Below the pieces are notes generated by a model. That model saw only the letters and a list, made by a program, of their open reading frames with translations, made no database searches and was not told the DNA's origin. This document shows, in pieces, positions 14,101 to 26,100 of a DNA stretch of 64,000 bases. A program made the translations under genes and the position numbers. The stretch is taken from contig OZ026845.1 in assembly GCA_964023205.1 (NCBI GenBank), positions 5,776,001 through 5,840,000 of the forward strand, read 5' to 3'. Source of the stretch: Lutraria lutraria (lineage: Eukaryota; Mollusca; Bivalvia; Venerida; Mactridae). Positions within the stretch are counted from its first letter, which is position 1, and the number at the start of each line of letters is the position of its first letter.

Positions 14101-17100
14101 CAATTTTTATGCCCCCGTATCGATAGATCGGGGGCATATTGTTTTTTATCTCTCTGTTTGTCTATTTGTCTGTCTGTTTGTCTGTCTGTCTGTTTGTCTG
14201 TTTGTACCAAACCTTAATCTTGCCTATAAAATCAAAACACTTGCACCTACATTCAACAAACTTCATATGTAGGTTCCACATGACTACCTCTACAGGACCT
14301 GGTCATTTTCAGGTCAGTAGGTCAATGGTCAAGAGGTCATGGTGTTTAAAAAAAATTCTTTTAGGATACTACTCTTACACCTTGGGATTTGACAAAACTT
14401 TCACAGACTTGTTACCAAGAACCCCCGCACATATATTCCGTGTTTTGTGATTCAATCATTTTTTACGGAATTATGGCCCTTTGTTTATTTTGTGCATTTT
14501 CAAATTGAAGGGCACCCACAGGGAGCATTGTGTTTTTGAAACACATCTTTTTTCATTGAATTTTACCTTCTCATTGAAGAGTTGATTCAAGTCACCAAAT
14601 TTATTGTTATATTCTTTATTTTGATGGAATCAATAATTTCACGAATGGATTTTATTGATTGAATATTTCTGTAATGTTTCTGAAATTTCTGTATTGAATC
14701 ACTTGCTTAAAGGCTTTGATACCTCTCATATGGTAATATTAATTAGATACAAATCATTTTTGCCGGTATATATCTATCGATACAGGAGCATAATTTATCC
14801 CGCTTTCACGCTCATTAGGTGCAGGAGATAGCCCTGCCGGATAAACTTATCTATCTCCTGTCAGTGCGTCATGTGATTAAAAACACGGTAAGAATACAAA
14901 TCATTTTAAGATTCCCACCCTCTGAAAAAGCTAAAATAGAGATGTTTATACTTGTTGTCATATGTAAACTGCATTAATGCTATTCTGAGTATTAAATATT
15001 AAACCTTTAAATGCGTTGTTTCCATTTTAAATGATGTAAACAGTGTGGGGAATCCACGTGACCTAGTGACGTCACAATGTTATCGTTACAAGCGCTTTTT
15101 CTATCAATTAAACTAGGAAAACATCACATAAGTGCTTTATTTTTCATTTTCTTCTAAAGCCACATAACTGTTGCAACTTCTTACATAAAGGGCTACCTCC
15201 GGTTCAGAATTTTGTCACTGAAGGCCCTCTACTTTTTTACTTTTCTTGTCCAAACTGTTTTCTAAAATTTTCTTGTAAAAATAACGTTCATTTTCATAAC
15301 ACTGTCAAACGGTTTGGACAAGAAAAGTAAAAAAGTAGAGGGCCTACAGTGACAAAAATTCTGAACCGGAGGTAGCCCTTTATGTAAGGAGTTCCAACAG
15401 TTATGTGGCTTTAGAAGAAAACGAAAAATAATGCACTTACGTGATGTTTTCCTAGTTTAATTGACAGAAAACGCGCTTGTAACGATAACATTGTGACGTC
15501 ACTAGGTCACGTGGATTCCCCACACTGGTAAAGACATTAGTGTACGTTACGTCATATATAATTTGGCGGATTTCAGTAAAAAATGTAATGTTGTACTAAA
15601 CTTAATGAGAATAGCAGGATAAATCGAATACATGGTTGGTGCCGGAGATGGAGAAGGTTTATCTAGTTTGCTGCAAAAGCATATCTTGGCTCACTAAAGC
15701 TCGCCAAGATACGCTTTCTCACCTGATAAACCTTCTCCATCTCCGTCACCAACCATGTATTCTCTATGTTTTTGGATTACCTGTCTGATTGTCTGTTTGT
15801 TTGTACTAAACATTTGCCTTGCCTAGTTATCATACTCCATGGGTTGGTTCTTATTGACAACCTCTACAGGACCTGTGCTTTTTCAGGTCAGTAGGTCAAG
15901 GTCATCATTGTGTTTTAAAAATAAATCTTGTTATAGGTATATTCAACAGATGTTAAAGTTTTAGATGATGATTATATTTTTGCATCCAATACCCATGGTA
16001 ACACAGAAAATCAATTATTGTTAAAATCTTATTTTCTGCTCTTTTCAGACTGTAAAAGATCAACATATGTTTTCTGCATCAACAATACGTCGTGCATTAG
16101 ATATGAAAGCTCCATTTTTACAGTGCATCAAGTATTTCCATACCATATCTTGTTCCAATCTACAAAGTAAGTATGCCAGACCAATCTTGTATCATTCATT
16201 TGAATGTTGAGTTAAACCTGTGTTAGTGGCCACCTCCAAATAAATGCCACCCTGAGAATAAAGGCCATTATTTTAAGAACTGTAATTGATTTTTAAATCA
16301 AAATTATCTCTAAATAAGACCACCTGTCTATAAAGGTCACATATTTTCTTACCAAGGTTGACCTTTGTTCACAGGTCTTACTATACTTTATTCTTTCTAC
16401 CAATACTACTCTTGTTAATTTCAATGATTTTGGGTCTATTTTACCTGATTAAGACTCATTCAATTCTTGCCAAAGACTGCTTATATAACCTATGTAATGA
16501 AAGCCTGCTTTAATAACCATTGAAATGAAAAGTTGCTTATTTAGCTCTTGTAGATTTTAAGTCCTGGTACAAATCTTATATCAGAGCTAATATTGTATTG
16601 TTAATTACGGCTAATATTGAATGTGTTGAAGGAGGAACAGTGGTATAGGGGTAGAGCGTCGACTCCTAACCAGGAGGTTGTGGGTTCAAATCCCGTCAGT
16701 GGCAGAATTTGACCTGATCCTTCACAGTCCCTTCTTTTGGAGCAAGTACTGGTCAGAATCCTGGAAGCAGTCATAGAGAGTAGTTAATATAAGTTGTAAG
16801 AACTTGCTCTACAATTGATGTAAAGGGAATAAATTTAGACTAATGTGTTGAAAATAAAAGTTCTCAGAACATTTGAATATTTGGATGATTTCAGCTTTAT
16901 TACCACCTGATAGTCATGGAGATTTTGATGCTCATCTTGTACATAGTATTCAGGGATTGAAAGATTTACATAAGGATATAGCAGCAGGTATGTTATTTCC
17001 TATTGGATCTTATTTCCCTGGGTTTTAACATTGCGCCAACAATCAGGATGGATTGGTGATATATGCCTGGAACTATAAAGAACCAGGAGAATTAAACTAT

Positions 17101-20100
17101 TTGAAAGAGGAGTAGGGATATAAATGTTCAGTTCTGCTGTGTCTTTAATCCCTCTCTTTAGTGTGGCTCTTAAATGACAATACCTGATTAATTGGGCCGT
17201 AAAACATAAATGAATATGTAAACTTATATCCATGTATCCATGTAGACTTATATCCATGTATCATATAAATTAATATCAATGTATTCATGCAAACTTATAT
17301 CCATGTATCCATGTAGACTTATATCCATGTATCCATGTAGACTTGTATCCATGTAGACTTATATCCATGTATCCATGTAGACTTGTATCCATGTAGACTT
17401 ATATCCATGTATCCATGTAAACTTATATTCATGTATCCATGTAAACTTATATCCATGTAGACTTATATCCATGTAGACTTATATCCATGTATCCATGTAG
17501 ACTTATATCCATGTAGACTTATATCCATGTATCCATGTAAACTTATATCCATGTAGACTTATATCCATGTAGACTTATATCCATGTATCCATGTAAACTT
17601 ATATCCATGTAGACTTGTATTCATGTAGACTTATATCCATGTATCCATGTAAACTTACATCCATGTAGACTTATATCCATGTAGACTTATATCCATGTAT
17701 CCATGTAAACTTATATCCATGTAGACTTGTATTCATGTAAACTTATATCCATGTAGACTTATATCCATGTATCCATGTAAACTTATATCCATGTAGACTT
17801 GTATTCATGTAAACTTATATCCATGTAGACTTGTATTCATGTAGACTTATATCCATGTATCCATGTAAACTTATATCCATGTATCCATGTAAACTTATAT
17901 CCATGTAGACTTGTATTCATGTAGACTTACATCCATGTATCCATGTAAACTTATATTCATGTAAACTTATATTCATGTATCCATGTAGACTTACATCCAT
18001 GTATCCATGTAAACTTATATTCATGTAAACTTATATCCATGTATCCATGTAAACTTATATTCATGTATCCATGTAGACTTATATTCATGTATCCATGTAA
18101 ACTTATATTCATGTATCCATGTAGACTTACATCCATGTATCCATGTAAACTTATATCCATGTAGACTTGTATTCATGTAGACTTACATCCATGTATCCAT
18201 GTAAACTTATATTCATGTAAACTTATATTCATGTATCCATGTAGACTTACATCCATGTATCCATGTAAACTTATATCCATGTAGACTTATATCCATGTAT
18301 CCATGTAAACTTATATCCATGTAGACTTATATCCATGTATCCATGTAAACTTATATCCATGTAGACTTACATCCATGTATCCATGTAAACTTATATCCAT
18401 GTAGACTTATATCCATGTAAACTTATATTCATGTATCCATGTAGACTTACATCCATGTATTCATGTAAACTTATATCCATGTAGACTTATATCCATGTAT
18501 CCATGTAAACTTATATCCATGTAGACTTACATCCATGTATCCATGTAAACTTATATCCATGTAGACTTATATCCATGTATCCATGTAAACTTATATCCAT
18601 GTAGACTTATATCCATGTAAACTTATATTCATGTATCCATGTAGACTTACATCCATGTATTCATGTAAACTTATATCCATGTAGACTTATATCCATGTAA
18701 ACTTATATTCATGTAAACTTATATTCATGTATTCATGTAGACTTATATCCATGTCTCCATGTAAACTTATATCCATGTAAACTTATATCCATGTAAACTT
18801 ATATTCATGTATCCATGTAGACTTACATCCATGTATTCATGTAAACTTATATCCATGTAAACTTATATCCATGTAAACTTATATCCATGTAAACTTATAT
18901 TCATGTAAACTTATATTCATGTATTCATGTAGACTTATATCCATGTATCCATGTAAACTTATATCCATGTAGACTTATATCCATGTAAACTTATATTCAT
19001 GTATCCATGTAGACTTACATCCATGTATTCATGTAAACTTATATCCATGTAGACTTATATCCATGTAAACTTATATTCATGTAAACTTATATTCATGTAT
19101 TCATGTAGACTTATATCCATGTATCCATGTAAACTTATATCCATGTAGACTTATATCCATGTAAACTTATATTCATGTATCCATGTAGACTTACATCCAT
19201 GTATTCATGTAAACTTATATCCATGTAAACTTATATCCATGTAAACTTATATTCATGTAAACTTATATTCATGTATTCATGTAGACTTATATCCATGTAT
19301 CCATGTAAACTTATATCCATGTAAACTTATATTCATGTATCCATGTAGACTTATATCCATGTATCCATGTAGACTTATATCCATGTATCCATGTAGACTT
19401 ATATCCATGTATCCATGTAGACTTATATTCATGTATCCATGTAGACTTACATCCATGTATCCATGTAAACTTATATTCATGTATCCATGTAGACTTATAT
19501 CCATGTATCCATGTAGACTTACATCCATGTATCCATGTAAACTTATATTCATGTATCCATGTAGACTTACATCCATGTATCCATGTAAACTTATATTCAT
19601 GTATCCATGTAGACTTATATCCATGTATCCATGTAGACTTATATCCATGTAGACTTATATCCATGTATCCATGTAGACTTATATCCATGTATCCATGTAG
19701 ACTTATATTCATGTATCCATGTAGACTTATATCCATGTATCCATGTAAACTTATATTCATGTATCCATGTAAACTTATATCCATGTATCCATGTAGACTT
19801 ATATTCATGTATCCATGTAGACTTATATCCATGTATCCATGTAGACTTATATCCATGTATCCATGTAGACTTATATCCATGTATCCATGTAGACTTATAT
19901 CCATGTAAACTTATATCCATGTAGACTTATATCCATGTAGACTTATATCCATGTAGACTTATATCCATGTAGACTTATATCCATGTATACATGTAAACTT
20001 ATATCCATGTATACATGTAAACTTATATCCATGTATTCATGTAAACTTGTATCCATGTAAACTTATAACCATGTATACATGTCAGATGTTTTGTATATTG

Positions 20101-23100
20101 CAGATATTTTCATATCATTTTGCGATGATGACAATAAATTGAACAGTTCCCGGTATATAATTCCAAAGCGTGTCTGTAAAGATCTTATTAACCAGGGATA
20201 TAAATGGTAAGTTGGTATCTGTAGCATTCTGTTGATAATAAGCAACAAATAACATACCCTGTAACTTGAGATTTTGAGATGTAAATCCAGTAACTTTTGC
20301 TTTACTATGACACATACATAATTATTTAGTTAAATTAATGTGTATAAAGCTATATTTGATGAGAAATACTACATAAATTGCACAAAGTGTAAAATCACAT
20401 TTTTATGACCATATAGTGTTTTCTTAAGAATTTTAACAAAAATGTCTTTGTAATTTAACAAACATGATTGTTACAAGTTATCAGAATAAAGTGTTTTCTA
20501 ACATTTTATTCTTCTGTTCAACAACACAAGCTGCATTTGCTAAATTCAAACATGCCCCACTCGCTTCCACACATTTTTTTATTAAAAACAAAGGACTTTA
20601 CCTAAAGAGGAAATCTATGCCTGATTAATCATTGAAATTTTCGATTTTTTAATTTTCAAGTTATCTCCTTTTCATTTTTAATTATAGTTACTTACAAAAA
20701 TTGATAGGTCGCTTCAAGTCTTCGGGTATGATTCTTATCCCATGCAAGCAATTATTTTACCCCCAGATATGAAATATATGGGGGCTATATTGGATTCACG
20801 CTTGACTGTTGGTCGGTCGGTCCGTGCGTCTGTAGACACAATTTGTCCGGACAATTTCTCAACAACTTTTCACAGGATTTCAATGAAACTTCACTGAAGT
20901 GACCAGTAGTATGCCTAGTTGTGCATGCTTAAATTATTTTTCATTTGGATTGATTTTCACTGAGTTATAGCCCTTTGTTTTTTATACAGTATATACAATA
21001 GGCAAATTTTGTGCGGACTATTTCTTATTAACTACTGAAAAAAATGAAATGCGTTATATTTCCCAAATGTAACAATAACTGTGTCAATGCGGCATCTAGG
21101 GGTGTTCATCACCTTTAGTGATAGTTCTAGTTCTACCAATAATAGATCTGTCAGATATAGATTTACACACTTGAATGTAATGTGTATTACATACTTGCTC
21201 TATCTCTTCTCAACAGCTGGTATGGAGGGGATTCTATGAACCAGTCTACAGATGAGATGGCCAGAGCTCTTATTGACTCATCTGTATTTGTGGCCTTTAT
21301 GTCAACAAATTATGCAGCAGACACAGAATGTGTCAACTTTTTCAAATATGCCAAATTGACTTTGAAGAAGCCTGTTATTGTTGTTGCTATTGGTGATGAT
21401 TTTTCTTGGAAACAAAGCACCCTGGGATTGCTCCTAGCAGATGAGGTTTGTAATATATTTCTACTTTGTCCTAATTTCTACATTTGCCTGTTTATACACA
21501 TGCATATCTTTTTCTTTATTCTAGCAGATTTTACTAGGAAGTGACATTGATTAATTCTTAAGAAGAAAGATAACTTATAACATTAGCATATGTAGGACTG
21601 CTGAAATATTCTATCAGTTTATTGAAAATAGTGAATACCAGTTAATATATACTGTAATGGATTTTTAGATTTTCTTTAATATGAAAATGTCAAGAGTTCA
21701 TTTGTTGACAGAATTATTTTTTGTGCCCCCAGCATCAAATGATAACGGTTGCAGTTGATACAGTGATTGCCATCGATATAGTGATTGCCATCGATATAGT
21801 GATTGCCATTGATATAGTGATTGCCTTGTGGTTGCCATTAGGTTAAGTCAATCTTAACATGTCTTTTTTTTTCAGGTTTTCGTCAACATGACAAAACAAA
21901 AGTCAGAATTCTATGACAGTAAATATGCAGAATTAATATCAGCATTTAAAGGAAGGACTCGCAAAGTAACAGACGACCTTGCTGAACCTGTTGTATTTCT
22001 TAGTTACACGTGGGTTAATTCTGCCAGTGCTGTCTCTCTTGGTACAAGGTATGGGTCAAAAAGTATTAAAACTTGAGTCTGTTACCAAGACTGTTTCCAA
22101 GCTTTTGGTCAGAGGATGTCTTTAAATTCAAGGTCAGGTGGTATTAAAACTTGAGTGTGTCTCCATGTGCTGGGTCAGAGGATATCAAAACTTGAGACTG
22201 TTTTTAAGTTTAAGGTCAGAGGGTATCACAACTTGAGTGTGTCTCCATGCGCTGGGTCAGCGGGTATTAAAACTTGAGACTGTTTTTAAGTTTAAGGTCA
22301 GAGGGTATCAAAATTTGAGTGTGTCTCCATGCGCTGGGTCAGCGGGTATCAAAACTTGAGACTGTCTTTAAATTTAGGTTCAGATGTATTAAAACTTAAG
22401 ACTATATCCAAACTTTCAACTGACAGAGTTTTATCTTACCGGTAATATGTAAAAGTGTGAAACTTTCTCAATATGTGGATTGAGACATATTGTAAATACC
22501 AGTACTAATAGAGCTGTTTCTTACTGTACATGTATATTTTAATGAGTCATATTGAATGAAGAACTATTTCTTACTGTTTATTTTAGGGAGTCACAGGGTG
22601 CATTAGGGTATGGAGATCCGCGTAAACTGAAGAAATACTTGGAGGAAAATGGTCTGTCTTGCTGGATTGATGTAGAACGAGTCGGAATGGTCAGTAGTTT
22701 CATTGAAATAAATTGTTTGGTATGAACTCATATACCCTCTTTTCTCAATCAAGAATATACGAACCTGTACATATTTTTTGTGGTATGTTTTTTTTGTCAA
22801 ATTTTGACTTTATTGTCCATGGACAAAAACAGAATACATGTATGTATGTATCTTTTCTAATTGCTATAAAGTATGTTATTATAATAAAAAATATTACTGT
22901 TATTTTGACATTTCAGAATGGTTTGTTTGATGATATAGCCAATGGTTTGTTGAGTGCCAAAGTTGTGATTGTGTGTATGTCTGACGAATACGCTACGTCA
23001 TCAACATGTCTGTCAGAATTCAGATATGCTGCTGGAACCCTAAAACTTCCTATTATACTTGCTGTGGTTGGCACAGGTGATGCCTGGCGTAGTAAGGAGG

Positions 23101-26100
23101 TAACTTAATTGTACTCATCATAGGATTTACTGGAAATATTGTACTAAGAAAAAATTTACACACTTATTGTAGTATTAGTATCAGGCCTAGAAAAATAAAT
23201 CATTGTTTCCGGTTTCACAACCTACCCTAATTTTTCCATGTGACCCTAGACTTTTTATTAGTGCCAAGCAACTGTGCATTCCTTTTTTCACTTATGGACT
23301 CTGACAAATGTTAAAATTCCTTTTGTTATTCTTAGGTTGGTTTGATGTCGGTTCAGTATCCTATTGTGAACTTTCAAGAGAAGACTAAGAATGGTAAAGC
23401 CAAGTTATTGTCTCTTGTTACCAACTACCTCAAACAATCAGAAAATAATTCTGACACAAAAAATCAGAAGAATGAATCAAATGAGAGACACAAGAGTTTG
23501 TCCTATACAGTAAGTGTCATGTACATTTCATCCAAAATTTAATATACAGTCAAACCTGTGATCAAAGGTCACCCTGCTGAAAGTCAAAATGTGGCCTTTA
23601 TTGACAGGTGGCTTTTATTTTGGGGTCTTTTTGTTCTAAATAATCAAATAATGTTTTTTAAAAGACTGGCCTATATTCACAGGGTGACCTTTATTTGGAA
23701 GTTGCCACTAACACAGATTTGACAGGAGTGTAATAAATGTTGTTATTGACTGATTAATTAGATTGTAAATATCATCTCATCACATGTTAACAGGTTAAAC
23801 TTTGTCTTTTATACTTTGTGGTCTCAATGTGGTTTGTATTATTATTTCAGGAATTGTTTGAGTTAGCACAAAGAAAATTGTTACGTCAGCTGACAATATA
23901 TGCTGAGAATCAAGATCTGGACGTTTATCCCAGATTGTTTGTGGTGGATTTTATGAAAGAGAAAGATGACAAAGCATTGATCATCACAGACACTGGTATT
24001 GTATTTTGTACAGTCAGTTTGTTTATGACTTCAGTGTTGAGGGCAGATAAAACTGAGCTTTGAGTGTTGAAACTCCAGCATTTTATTGATTTATAAAAAG
24101 AAAGTTGTTGGAAGGGTGCAAGTTTTCCTGTTTATACCAGATTTCCATTTTTTCTATGTCCACAGAGATCATTAGCAGCCTCTTAGGACAAAAAATAGTT
24201 TTGTTGTAGTCTTCAAAAATACTAGTGTCAGATATGATACACATTGACACAGTGTAAACTTGTTTCTAATTACATAGTGATTAGGTTCATTGTCAGATAT
24301 AATACACATTGATACAGTGAGCAATGGTTTCTAATTAAAATTATAATGTACTTTTAGAGTCTGATAAAAAAGAGAAGGAATCTAATGTTGAAGAGAAACA
24401 AGATGTACCTGATGGTTTTCAGAGAAGAAAAACTCTTGGAAAACATGCATCTGTGATGTCTGTGCCAGCTTTTAAAATGATGAGATTCTGTGTGTACACT
24501 CTATGTGAACATGATGAGGTATGTATACTTTTATATTGTATCAAACATTACCTACAGTAATCCTCAGATAGTACAGTATGTATCTTGATGTATATATTCT
24601 TATATTGTATCAAACTTTACCTACAGTAATCCTCAGATAGTACAGTATGTATCTTGATGTATATATTCTTATATTGTATCAAACTTTACCTACAGTAATC
24701 CTCAGATAGTACAGTTTGTATCTTGATGTATATATTCTTATATTGTATCAAACTTTACCTACAGTAATCCTCAGATAGTACAGTTTGTATCTTGATGTAT
24801 ATATTCTTATATTGTATCAAACTTTACCTACAGTAATCCTCAGATGGTACAGTTTGTATCTTGATGTATATATTCTTATATTGTATCAAACTTTACCTAC
24901 AGTAATCCTCAGATAGTACAGTATGTATCTTGATGTATATATTCTTATATTGTATCAAACTTTACCTACAGTAATCCTCAGATAGTACAGTATGTATCTT
25001 GATGTATATATTCTTATATTGTATCAAACTTTACCTACAGTGATCCTCAGATAGTACAGTTTGTATCTTGATGTATATATTCTTATATTGTATCAAACTT
25101 TACCTACAGTAATCCTCAGATAGTACAGTATGTATCTTGATGTATATATTCTTATATTGTATCAAACTTTACCTACAGAAATCCTCAGATAGTACAGTAT
25201 GTATCTTGATGTATATATTCTTATATTGTATCAAACTTTACCTACAGTAATCCTCAGATAGTACAGTATGTATCTTGATGTATATATTCTTATATTGTAT
25301 CAAACTTTACCTACAGTAATCCTCATATAGTACAGTATGTATCTTGATGTATATATTCTTATATTGTATCAAACTTTACCTACAGTAATCCTCAGATAGT
25401 ACAGCATGTATCTTGATGTATATATTCTTATATTGTATCAAACTTTACCTACAGTAATCCTCAGATAGTACAGCATGTATCTTGATGTATATATTCTTAT
25501 ATTGTATCAAACTTTACCTACAGTAATCCTCAGATAGTACAGTTTGTATCTTGATGTATATATTCTTATATTGTATCAAACTTTACCTACAGTAATCCTC
25601 AGATAGTACAGTTTGTATCTTGATGTATATATTCTTATATTGTATCAAACTTTACCTACAGTGATCCTCAGATAGTACAGTTTGTATCTTGATGTATATA
25701 TTCTTATATTGTATCAAACTTTACCTACAGTAATCCTCATATGGTACAGTATGTATCTTGATGTATATATTCTTATATTGTATCAAACTTTACCTACAGT
25801 AATCCTCATATGGTACAGTATGTATCTTGATGTATATATTCTTATATTGTATCAAACTTTACCTACAGTAATCCTCAGATGGTACAGTATGTATCTTGAT
25901 GTATATATTCTTATATTGTATCAAACTTTACCTACAGTAATCCTCAGATGGTACAGTATGTATCTTGATGTATATATTCTTATATTGTATCAAGCTTTAC
26001 CTACAGTAATCCTCAGATAGTACAGTATGTATCTTGATGTATATATTCTTATATTGTATCAAACTTTACCTACAGTAATCCTCAGATAGTACAGTATGTA

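Larger units (their letters stand above)
8718..16987 (+). other. Exons 10-18: COR domain and linker
   Basis: Exons 8718-8824, 10134-10215, 10681-10827, 11782-11946, 12369-12467, 13156-13250, 13935-14082, 16049-16166 and 16895-16987. The region reads as a C-terminal-of-Roc domain: FLHDLGGVQYF followed by VVINPQWIVDVM (COR-A signature), then an aromatic-rich helical part and YTFDYLPVGLFNRAQVRLH (COR-B signature). Exon 16 ends in CPECQK, a Cys pair often present at the end of COR. Exons 17-18 (residues 661-730) form a predicted helical linker to TIR1. COR mediates dimerisation in characterised ROCO proteins. All junctions are in phase. Confidence 0.85.
20104..22048 (+). other. Exons 19-21: TIR domain 1, lacking the catalytic Glu
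   Basis: Exons 20104-20206, 21217-21445 and the first part of 21876-22048. Residues 731-865 follow the TIR fold: betaA DIFISF, alphaA VCKDLINQGY, betaB KCWYG, an unusual BB loop GDSMNQSTDEM, betaC VFVAFMSTNY, alphaC, then betaD PVIVVAIGD. In the alphaC motif, where NAD-cleaving TIRs have a Cys-x-x-Glu pattern, the sequence is C803-V-N-F806-F. The Glu position is therefore Phe, which suggests a scaffold or pseudoenzyme domain. The exon-19 acceptor lies only about 20 bases after the end of a 2.85-kb octamer array. Confidence 0.82.

Noticed and set aside
16632..16703. Functional tRNA gene
   Set aside because: The tRNA-like sequence with box A and box B continues into a SINE body and tail; similar heads occur at several other SINE copies. 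I did not find a fully consistent cloverleaf.
17219..20085. Repeated-peptide frames (MDISLHGY and MYPCRLIS types)
   Set aside because: They are translations of the octamer minisatellite, mutually overlapping on both strands and located inside an intron.
25682..26020. 112-codon frame in the 69-bp array
   Set aside because: It arises only because 69 is a multiple of three; there is no start context or splice support.
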